From Gammaproteobacteria bacterium (GTDB taxonomy: Bacteria > Pseudomonadota > Gammaproteobacteria > SZUA-152), in NCBI GenBank assembly GCA_013152545.1, contig JAADGF010000064.1, positions 1-49,711 on the forward strand: a stretch of 49,711 bases of DNA, in the 5' to 3' direction. Below, piece after piece: positions 9,560 to 17,800 of the stretch (position 1 is its first letter; every line of letters begins with the position of its first letter). Under the pieces are notes generated by a model, which was not told the DNA's origin, made no database searches, and saw only the letters and a list, made by a program, of their open reading frames with translations. The translations under genes and the position numbers were made by a program.

Positions 9560-10873
9560 TTAGTTCGCAATCGATACCGAATATAACACGTTAATGGTAT
9601 CAATAAGCTCATTGGCCGTCGCTGTTATTGGTACGCTGATTAAGGTGCCGTCTAATAGGCCTGCGGCTATTTGGGCATTAATGATGATGGTTTCCGATGC
9701 CCCCGCCGCTAATGCAGGGAAGGTCCACCAGGCTTCTTCACCTTCATTACACACCAGGCTAGTGCAATTCAGGCTGGTATCGGGTTCAGCATCTGCGATC
9801 TGGTGAAATTGAATGCCGCTAGGTACCCGGTACAACACATTGATATTGTTAATAGGGAGTGCCGAAACGTTGTTTACGGTTATAGTAAAAACCAATGTAT
9901 TTCCTGTCGCGACGGGGTCAGGAGTTGCAGTGATCAATATTGCCAATGGCGGTGTGGCATCGAGTACCGTCACCGCATGTTCGGCGCTGATATCCACGTC
10001 GGCCCCGCCGTCAAAGCTGAGTTGTGCCCGGCTTTGTAAAATGTCACTGTTCGCAGCGGCATCCAATGCGGGTGCCGTCACGATAATTTCCCGATGCAAG
10101 GTTGCGCCAACCCCGACGGTGGATAAGTCCCAGCGTACTTCACTGTTACTACTGCTGCTACTGGTAATGATACCACCATCACTGGCACTGTTGACGGTGA
10201 CACCGTCGGGAAGAAAGGCCCGTAACTGGGTGTTAGTCAGTATATTGCCACTGATGTTACCCAGGTCGAGGTTCAGGGTATAGGTCTCACCGGGCATCAC
10301 CGGGTCTTTGTCGGCGCTGAGGGATAACTGCGCAGCGACGTTGTTGTCGACAGGTACCGTGTGCAGGACCTGTAGGGTGTTTTCCATTTCGTCTAAGGTC
10401 ACGCTGATGGGCGTACTGATTAAAGTGCCGTCTAATAACCCCGCAGCTACCTGGGCATTGATATTGATGGTTACCGATGCCCCCGCCGCTAATATAGGGA
10501 AGGTCCACCAGGCTTCCTCACCTTCATTACACACCAGGCTAGTGCAATTCAAGCTGGTATCGGGTTCAGCATCCGTGGTTTGGTGAAATTGAATACCGCG
10601 GGGTACTCGGTATAACACCTTGACATTATTAACGGCTTGGAAAGAGACGTTACTGACCGTCAAGGTATAGAGCAATGTATTGCCCGCGATGGCGGGGCTT
10701 CGAGCGGTGCTGATGTCCAGCAAAACATTAGGCGTGGCATTGAGTACCGTCACCGCATGTTCGACGCTGATATCCACGTCGGCTCCGCCGTCAAAGCTGA
10801 GTTGTGCCCGGCTTTGTAAAATGTCACTGTTCGCAGCGGCATCCAATGCGGGTGCCGTCACGATAATTTCCCG
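9560..10873 (-). pseudogene. Frameshifted C-terminal part of the large repeat lipoprotein
   Basis: This frame continues the lipoprotein gene 10858-13572 after a frameshift. The upstream part ends VGVGATLHIGKLS and stops. The equivalent place in the next repeat copy reads VGVGATLHREIIVTAPAL, which this frame provides. The difference is an AT duplication at 10874-10877 (GATATGCA against GATGCA at the homologous site near 10093). As a separate 433-residue frame it would begin at a GTG with no signal peptide or ribosome site. It encodes DUF11-type beta-sandwich repeats of two alternating kinds (LYRVPRGIQFHQ / EGEEAWWTFP and SLSADKDPVMPGETYTL / AFLPDGVTVNSASDGG). It is probably not translated unless the shift is a sequencing error or is bypassed. 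Confidence 0.8.
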
Positions 10874-11480
10874 ATATGCAAGGTTGCGCCAACCCCGACA
10901 GTGGATAAGTCCCAGCGTACTTCACTGTTGCTACTGGTAATGATACCACCATCACTGGCACTGTTGACGGTGACACCGTCGGGAAGAAAGGCCCGTAACT
11001 GGGTGTTAGTTAGTATATTGCCACTGATGTTACTCAGGTCGAGGTTCAGGGTATAGGTCTCACCGGGCATCACCGGGTCTTTGTCGGCGCTGAGGGGTAA
11101 CTGCGCCGATGGACTACTATTGATTTCAATGGCTTTGTTGATCACGATAGTGTTGCGCAATTCATTGGCAGTTACTGCAAATGCTGTTGTAATAATGTCC
11201 GCATTTGCTTGCCCGGCTAAGACTTCAGCATTGATAATAATCGTTACCGAGGCACCGGCATCTAATGTTGGAAACAGCCAGGATGCATTCTCACCTTCGT
11301 TACACACGAAACCAGAGCAATTCACGCTGGTATTGGGCTCAACATCAGCGGTATTGTGAAATTGAATGCCGCTGGGAATCGGGTAAGCCACGCTAATGTT
11401 GTTAACGGTTTGGAAAGAAACATTACTTACCGTTACGCTATATAAAACCCGGCCACCTGAAACCACCGAATTAGACAGCA
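9585..11480 (-). repeat. 780-bp tandem repeats encoding DUF11-type domains
   Basis: A 780-bp (260-codon) period is visible; for example, the text at 10081 recurs at 10861 and that at 9718 recurs near 10498. Each period has two parts. One part is about 80% alike between copies (near 9601 and 10381), with a third, more diverged copy near 11160. The other part (about 9950-10350 and 10735-11115) is nearly identical. The second copy has a poly-Ser tract nine bases longer than the first (10142 against 10925). Such near-identity points to a recent duplication or gene conversion and makes the locus prone to slippage and mis-assembly. Confidence 0.8.
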
Positions 11481-13572
11481 CACTTACGTCGGCTTTTAGT
11501 ACCTCAGGAGCAATAATCGTATAAATCTCAGTGTTAACGCTTTCCTGGTTCCCTGCATTATCAACTGCAAAGAACTGCAACGTTGTATCTGTATTGATGG
11601 CAATGGCGGTACTAAATTGAGCAGAAAGGTTGGTGGGTGGGGTTCCGTCGGTTGTATAGTAAATCGTTGAACAACCAGAGCCTGTTCCATCATTGCAGCT
11701 TAGAATAACGTTTTGCGGAGAATTATAACGTTCACCGACTGGTGTCGCTGAAGAACTTGGTGGCGTGGTATCGCTGTTACCGGTGATTGTGTAAGCAGCA
11801 ACATTAATATTTTCCTGGTTGCCTGCATTGTCCATTGCAAAGAACTGTAACGTAGTATTCGTGCTGATATTAATGGCTGTTGTGTATTGAGCCGAATTTT
11901 TAGTGGGTTGGCTGCCGTCCGTTGTGTAATAAATAGCGGAACAACCGGTGCCTGAAGCGTCATCGCACGACAATGTTATATTTTGTGGTGAGTTATACGT
12001 TCCTGCCGGAGGATTGGTTGATGAAACCGGTGGCGCTTGGTCTATGGTGTATTCCTCTGTTATAACAAGGCTTTGGTTTTGTGAAATATCAGTTGCTAAA
12101 AATCGCAAACGGGTATTGTTATTGATGATAATCGCATCGCTATAACGGTTGGATTCAGTGGTTGGTGTGGCGCCGTCAATGGTGTAAAAAATACCGGCAC
12201 AGCCAGATCCCTGGCCATCGTTACACGAGAGCACCACACTTTGCGGTTGTATGAAAACACCGCTGCTTGGTGACGCAGTGACTATTGGCGGCTCAGTGTC
12301 TAATATCGGTTTTTTATCAGTTGTTGTTTCGCAAACGGAATTGCTGTCGGAGGAACGGTTTCCAGCGGCATCAAAGGCATTGATTTTGTAGCAATACTCT
12401 GTGGTTGCCTCTAAGTTGATGTCGCTATAGTTGCTGGCAACAACGGTGGCAATTTTAACGCTGGCACGATACACGTCATAACCCAGCACATCGTTATCTT
12501 GGGACGGCATCCAGGTTAAACTGATTTCATCAAAACCATTAGCGGTTGCTGTGAGATTTTGAGCGGCCGCAGGAGGTGTTTGGTCAATATCCTGTGGTAT
12601 TACACATAGTGGCATGGTTTGTCCGGATTTATTACCTGTGCCATCAAATGCCTCAATGCGGTAACAATATTCTACACCGGTGGTTAAGCCAGTGTCGCTG
12701 AATACCGGGAACGGGGTTGTATGTCGTTTGGTGTCTGGGTTGTCGCTGCGATAAATGTCATAACCTGCAATGCCAATGTTATCTTCCGAAGAATTCCAAA
12801 CAACAACGGCACCTGTTTTGCCAGCGGCGATTACATTGACCGCAGTGGGCTTGGTTGGTGCGATTGGATCCTGTACCGATAAATCAAGAGTAATGTCAAA
12901 ATCTAAAATGATAATGGCTTCAAACTCTAATCCTGAGACTAAGTTCCTCAATCTTAATGTTAGCTTGTCTTCCTTTAACCTAACCGTGGTGTGATCGAGT
13001 AAAAGATCAAATTCGGTGTTGTTCGCATCAAATTTTGATGCAATTAAATCGAAGTTATCGTCAATCGAGAAATCTGTAAAAGCGGTTGATAATAAATTTT
13101 TCAGCGCCGTTAATATCGCGTCGATTTGTGTACTTGTTGGAGGGTTCGTTATTTCAATGCCATCAACAAATTCATTATCGACATTACGACTTCTGGATTT
13201 AAACCAATTTCTAACAGCAATATCTGAAAGTGGATGAATATTGGCAATTTTTGTTGTGCCTGACGGAATACTCGTCGCGACGATTGAGTGCAAACTGTTG
13301 CTCGTGTTCCGGTCCACTTTCAAAAAATAGGGTGCTTTCATGCCCTGTTTTAAGTTAAAGGAAAATTGTCCTGATGCATTGGTATTAGTTTCAATGCTTA
13401 TGCCATTTGAGCTTTTTAAGGTGACTAAAGCGTTTTGAATCGGATTTCCTTCAGCGGCAACACCCTCGATTGCACCAGAACCTTCAATGCCGCCGTCATC
13501 ACTACTACAGCCTATTAATACCAATGGTACAATGAGCAACGTTATATTAATTATTCGCCTTATGGTTTTCAT
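10858..13572 (-). CDS. Large multi-domain surface lipoprotein, truncated by a frameshift
   Basis: The 904-residue frame begins with a lipoprotein signal (hydrophobic core, VLIGC, Cys at residue 22). Next come a carboxypeptidase-regulatory-like segment (AIEGVAAEGNPIQNALV) and two fibronectin type III domains (about 235-330 and 330-420, with GYDIYRSDN and GYDVYRAS). Three copies of a chitobiase-C-terminal-like domain follow (about 425-690, FYTIDGATPT, IYYTTDGSQPT, IYYTTDGTPPT). The last part is DUF11-type repeats. Its start overlaps the end of the DUF6502 gene: AGGGAG in that gene's last codons serves as ribosome site, with 2 bp between the coding regions. An AT duplication at 10874-10877 ends the frame early. 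Restored, the product would be about 1335 residues. The domain set suggests an adhesin or polysaccharide-binding lipoprotein; the ligand is unknown. Confidence 0.8.
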   Translation of the reverse strand: MKTIRRIINITLLIVPLVLIGCSSDDGGIEGSGAIEGVAAEGNPIQNALVTLKSSNGISIETNTNASGQFSFNLKQGMKAPYFLKVDRNTSNSLHSIVATSIPSGTTKIANIHPLSDIAVRNWFKSRSRNVDNEFVDGIEITNPPTSTQIDAILTALKNLLSTAFTDFSIDDNFDLIASKFDANNTEFDLLLDHTTVRLKEDKLTLRLRNLVSGLEFEAIIILDFDITLDLSVQDPIAPTKPTAVNVIAAGKTGAVVVWNSSEDNIGIAGYDIYRSDNPDTKRHTTPFPVFSDTGLTTGVEYCYRIEAFDGTGNKSGQTMPLCVIPQDIDQTPPAAAQNLTATANGFDEISLTWMPSQDNDVLGYDVYRASVKIATVVASNYSDINLEATTEYCYKINAFDAAGNRSSDSNSVCETTTDKKPILDTEPPIVTASPSSGVFIQPQSVVLSCNDGQGSGCAGIFYTIDGATPTTESNRYSDAIIINNNTRLRFLATDISQNQSLVITEEYTIDQAPPVSSTNPPAGTYNSPQNITLSCDDASGTGCSAIYYTTDGSQPTKNSAQYTTAINISTNTTLQFFAMDNAGNQENINVAAYTITGNSDTTPPSSSATPVGERYNSPQNVILSCNDGTGSGCSTIYYTTDGTPPTNLSAQFSTAIAINTDTTLQFFAVDNAGNQESVNTEIYTIIAPEVLKADVSVLSNSVVSGGRVLYSVTVSNVSFQTVNNISVAYPIPSGIQFHNTADVEPNTSVNCSGFVCNEGENASWLFPTLDAGASVTIIINAEVLAGQANADIITTAFAVTANELRNTIVINKAIEINSSPSAQLPLSADKDPVMPGETYTLNLDLSNISGNILTNTQLRAFLPDGVTVNSASDGGIITSSNSEVRWDLSTVGVGATLHIGKLS

Positions 13573-13574
13573 TT

Positions 13575-14396
13575 TTATTCTCCCTCATTAGTCTGTTTAT
13601 TTTCAAAGTAATAAATACCAACACCAACCCGTTTAACAGAGGTTTTTTCATCCTCAGGTGTCTGTTGCTGGTTGTCAGCCAACCATTGGTTATAATCCAG
13701 CAGCAAGTCCAATGATTTTTTATTGCTGTACTGCTTGAAACTTGCTGCTAAGTGGTCTGGTATGCAGTGATAAACCACCCGTCGTTGAAAACGTGCTTCG
13801 TTTTCGTTGTGGTCCAAATTAAAAACAGCTGTTTCTAACAAGTCAGCTGTACATGATGAAGCGATGTCTATTTTTTTTGATTGATCATGCTGCGGTACAT
13901 AACCTTTATTGATCAACGTAATGCTGCCATCACTGGATGTGCTAACGGCATTGATGCGTTCTAGTTCATCCAAAATGGCCCGTACAGTGACGTTGCCACC
14001 GTAACGACAAACCAATTTTTCAAAACTGGCTTCTTCTCCGTATAAAGGAAGTTTTTTTGGTGTGTTATTTTTATCCAGATATTCTGCATCCCGCAACCAA
14101 CCACCAATTACAACGGTTGCACGATTAAGTGAATGGCCTGAGGTTGGCAAACCACCAGGGTCGGCCTTCGAAAGGCGCATGACTTCTTTTCGGCTTAGTC
14201 CGGTTAGCACCGCAACCCTGGTGTAAGTGGTTTTTCTATTGGGTATTGCGAAGTGTTGATTTGCGACGTCAACATAAGCCTGCTTTGCTATTTCAGCGAA
14301 TTCACGGTGCGAGACTTCATGCCGCATTAAAATTCGGATTAGCGGACGCAGAATTCGTAACGTCCCTTTTATCAATATTGTTTTTGTAGATTCCAT
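13575..14396 (-). CDS. DUF6502-family protein with an N-terminal helix-turn-helix-like region
   Basis: This 273-residue soluble protein begins LRPLIRILMRHEVSHREFAE and AKQAYVDVANQHF. YTRVAVLTGLSRKEVMRL follows and looks like a winged-helix or helix-turn-helix segment. The overall pattern is that of DUF6502, a family often encoded directly ahead of a surface or DUF5666-type protein. It is the first gene of an operon with the large lipoprotein (2-bp spacing). The ATG at 14396 has no Shine-Dalgarno and lies about 2 nt from the predicted transcript start, so its message may be nearly leaderless. It may regulate its own operon, which is inference. Family membership is fairly sure; function is unknown. 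Confidence 0.75.
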   Translation of the reverse strand: MESTKTILIKGTLRILRPLIRILMRHEVSHREFAEIAKQAYVDVANQHFAIPNRKTTYTRVAVLTGLSRKEVMRLSKADPGGLPTSGHSLNRATVVIGGWLRDAEYLDKNNTPKKLPLYGEEASFEKLVCRYGGNVTVRAILDELERINAVSTSSDGSITLINKGYVPQHDQSKKIDIASSCTADLLETAVFNLDHNENEARFQRRVVYHCIPDHLAASFKQYSNKKSLDLLLDYNQWLADNQQQTPEDEKTSVKRVGVGIYYFENKQTNEGE

Positions 14397-14400
14397 TATT

Positions 14401-14433
14401 TGTGATTTTAGTCACAAATTCTTATATTTTCAA
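14401..14433 (-). promoter_or_regulatory. Sigma-70-type promoter with a CRP-type palindrome over its -10 box
   Basis: On the minus strand there is TTGAAA (14433-14428), a 17-bp spacer and TAAAAT (14410-14405), each 5/6 to consensus. The -10 box lies inside the perfect palindrome TGTGA-N6-TCACA at 14401-14416, the CRP/Vfr consensus. Transcription would begin around 14398, at or just before the ATG at 14396. A cAMP receptor protein bound here would be expected to block polymerase, so the DUF6502-lipoprotein operon is predicted to be CRP-repressed. Confidence 0.65.
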
Positions 14434-14617
14434 GTTGGTTATTCCATGTTTTTGCCTCTATTATTGCTAAATAGCCCAGTTTAATGTTTATTTATCGATT
14501 ATATCGATTGCGTGGTGATGTGCGTCTCTTTATTGATTAATTTAGGTTCAACTGATGATGGTAAGTTAAAAACAAAGCGTTGTTTGTACACCTGATTTAT
14601 CACCGCCATATAGGTAT

Positions 14618-14633
14618 TGTGATTTCTATCACA
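14618..14633 (+). promoter_or_regulatory. CRP-type operator upstream of the cNMP-binding scaffold gene
   Basis: TGTGATTTCTATCACA is a perfect TGTGA-N6-TCACA palindrome. If it acts as a class II activator site, the plus-strand start would be about 14667, and TAGACT at 14655-14660 (4/6 to TATAAT) is at the right place for a weak -10. The nearest plus-strand gene begins at 14811. It lies about 220 bp upstream of the oppositely oriented DUF6502 gene and could influence both. Confidence 0.6.
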
Positions 14634-14666
14634 CCCGCAATTTAACCAATGCTCTAGACTTCACCA

Positions 14667-14743
14667 ATGAACCGTGAGAGCTTAAAGCTCTGTGTGTAAC
14701 CCCATAATGATATTGCGGACCCAGTGTTGATGGGGCTTTTTTT
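14667..14743 (+). ncRNA. Possible CRP-controlled short RNA or attenuated leader
   Basis: From the predicted start near 14667 the plus strand can form a small hairpin (AGAGC-TTAAA-GCTCT, 14677-14691). A second stem follows (CCCCAT at 14700-14705 with ATGGGG at 14730-14735), directly followed by C and seven T residues (14737-14743), the layout of an intrinsic terminator. The product would be about 77 nt, or a leader that limits read-through into the gene at 14811. A further inverted repeat, GATTTTGG...CCAAAATC, lies at 14759-14781. No transcript evidence is available, and the start site is inferred. Confidence 0.35.
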
Positions 14744-14810
14744 CTCCCAAGGTTTATGATTTTGGCGTAGTACCAAAATCGGTAGGTTAAAGGTTTTTGA
14801 GGAACAATTA

Positions 14811-17800
14811 ATGACGGCAGTAAAAAAACTAGTAGACGATAAATATTTAAAAAATCTAGTACCTCTGGGGGATCTGGATACCGATCGTTTCAATAAAATT
14901 GTTAAGCGATGTGTCGTTGAGCAGTATGGTGTCGGTAGTCGTATTTTTCAAATAGGCGATCGTGACAATCATACAGTTTATTTACTGTCCGGCCAGATCA
15001 GTCTCACTTTTCGTAGTGGCACTGAACGGATAATCACGGCTAATACCAAGCAGGCCCATCATGCTTTGGTGCCTGAGCAACCCCGGCAGGCAACAGCAGT
15101 AGCAAAGACTTCTGTCAGCATTCTAACGATTGACTCCGATGCATTGGATCAGGTATTGCGGTGGAACGAGACTTACGGCTACGAAGTCTCAGAAATTGCA
15201 GGTTCCGACGAGGACGACAATGATTGGATGACCTTGTTTTTGCAGTCAAAGGCGTTCCTGAGGCTGCGGGCAGAAAACATTCAAGCGCTTATGATGCGTT
15301 TAGAAGAAATCCCGGTAAAAGCAAGTCAGATTATTGTGCGTCAAGGCGATGACGATGGCTACTATTACATTGTTAAGCGTGGTGCTTGTCGGGTTAGTCG
15401 CAAACCCACGCCGCAATCGAAAACGGTGGAAATTGCCACGCTTGGCGTAGGTGCAGGTTTCGGGGAAGAAGCCATTATTATGCATGACCGTCGTGGTGCC
15501 ACCGTTACCATGACGGAAGATGGTCAACTGATGCGGCTTTCACGTAATGATTTTACGCGGCTGTTAGCTGAACCGCTTATTCAAGTTGTAAATTATGAAG
15601 ATGTTGCAAAAAAACCTGAATGCGTCATTTTTGATGTTCGTGCTTACGCGGATTACGTAAAAGATGGCATTACCAACAGCGAAAATACGCCATTAGCCGA
15701 ACTGCGAGCGAAAGTTAATACCTTTGATCCCGACAAACGTTACGTGATTGCCAGTGATACGGGGGGCAAAGCCTCAGCCGCAACGTTTTTGTTGTGTCAG
15801 CAAGGCCTGGATGCGGTGGTTTTATCCGGTGGATTAGCGGGTTTACCGGACGATGTACCGCGTGGCAATGGCTCACTGGGTGATTTGGAAAAAATTCCAA
15901 TCATCGATAACGTTGTGACCCTGAATGTTGCTGCGCCGCAGGATATTAACTCTGTTACTAACACGAATGCTGAAAGTGAACAAAACAATGAGTTGAAAAT
16001 AGATCCACGGGTTCATTCATTGTTGACTGAAGCCAAGCAACGCGTGGGCAATGAAGCCAAAAAGGCGCGTGCAGCAGAACAAGCTCGGAAAAAATCGGAG
16101 CAGGAGGTAGTCCGCTTAAAGGCAGAGGCGCAACAAGCATTACTTGAGGCTGAAAAAGCACACCAACAGGTGGCAACTGCTGCGCAAGAGTCAGCGGAAG
16201 TGGCGCGTCTGGCGGCAGCTAAAGAAGCAGCACGTCTACGTGAAGCGGAATTAGGCTGTATTCAGGCGGAAGTAGAAGAAGCTATTAAACAGGCTGAAGA
16301 AGAGGCTGAGCGCGCGCACATTGCAGAAAGCGCCTACCATTTAGCCCAGCAAGAGATCGCTGATCTAAAACAGGAAATGCAGCAGACGGTGGAGCGCGCG
16401 CAGGAAGAGGCGCGCAAATCCACGCAAGCCGTGCGTTTATTGGCTGAGCAGGAAGCTCGACGTTATCGGGCTGCGGCACAGAAACAGGCAGAGCAGGGAG
16501 CAAAGCGCATGCAGGTGCTTGAGCAGGCGCGGCTGCATGCTGAAACGCAAATAGAGCGATTAAAAGCGGAAGCTGAATTAACACGGATACGGCTCGAAGA
16601 GCAGGCACGCATATCAGCCGATGCTGCACGCACTGAGGCAGAGCAAAGTGCAGCCCGGCTTCGTGCCGAGGCATTGGCAAAAGAGCAGGCGGAAAAACAG
16701 CACGCGTTACTAAAAGCTGAGCAAGAAGCAGGGCGAGCGGCAGCGGCGGAAACGGCGCGTTTGCAAGCTGAACAGGAAGTTGAACGTATGCGCGAGGAGG
16801 CGGAAAATACGCGTGTTCTGGCTGCGCAGCAAGCCGAACAAAAGCGGGCCAGAGAATTGGCCGAAAAACAGGCGGAAATTGATTCTGTCAGGCATTTAGC
16901 GCAAGCGGAAGCCGAACGGACTCGTGTCGCGGAGCAGGCCCGCTTGAAATCAGAAGCTGAAATGCAACGCCTCAAGATGGAGGCAGAAGAGGCTCGCCAA
17001 CAGATCGAAAATAAATTAGCCGCAGAAATTGCCCGATCTGAGACTGAGCAGAAAGTTGCGCAGGCGCGCGCTGAAGAGTTGGCAAAAAAACAGGCTGAAA
17101 TTGACGAAATTGCCTGCAAGGCTCAGCAGGACACCGAGCGTGCTCTTCGTGCCGAAGAAGCGAGAATTGAGGCGGAAAGGGAGATCGCGAAATTACATGC
17201 CGAAGTTGAGGCGGTGCGTAAACAGCAACGTCATTCGACCAGCCAACAAGAACAAGTGCTTGCTGATGCGGAATTGGTTCGTAAGCAGACTGAAATTGAG
17301 CACATTACCGCACGCATGGAACAACAGAGCGTAAGAACTCAGGCGGCCGAACAAGTCCACCGCCGGGCGCAACTGGAAATTGCAGGCTTAAAATCTGAAA
17401 TGCAGGCTGCAACGCGGCAGGCGCAAGCCCAATTGGTACAAGATACGTTGCATGCCGATGCTGAACAGGAAGATATGCGTTTACGCGCTGAAGCATTGGA
17501 GCGCAAAGAGCAAGAAATTGAGCGTCAAGCTAGTGAACGTGTCAAACGGGAGGTGTTGCAAGCCCGGCGTGAGGCGGAACAGGAAATTGCCCGGTTAAAG
17601 CACGTCGCAGAACAGGAGCGGATTAGGGCTGAAGTGGCAATTGCAGAATCGATAAAGGCTGTGCGTCAAAATGCCGATAATATAAAAATTAAAAAGCTGG
17701 CGGCGGCTAAAGCGAGGAAATCGGCTAAAAACCAACGTATTAACAATAGTATAGTGCAACCTGCTAAGCGCAAAAGACCTGATTCTCATAAGTCTGTAGC

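Noticed and set aside
9803-10586. Plus-strand frames opposite the lipoprotein repeats
   Set aside because: They mirror the repeat structure of the real minus-strand gene and carry no recognisable domain.
16285-17119. Long minus-strand frames (131 and 218 codons) opposite the coiled-coil region
   Set aside because: Ala/Glu-rich codon bias on the plus strand keeps antisense frames open; the translations are Cys/Ala/Ser-rich noise without start signals or conserved sequence.
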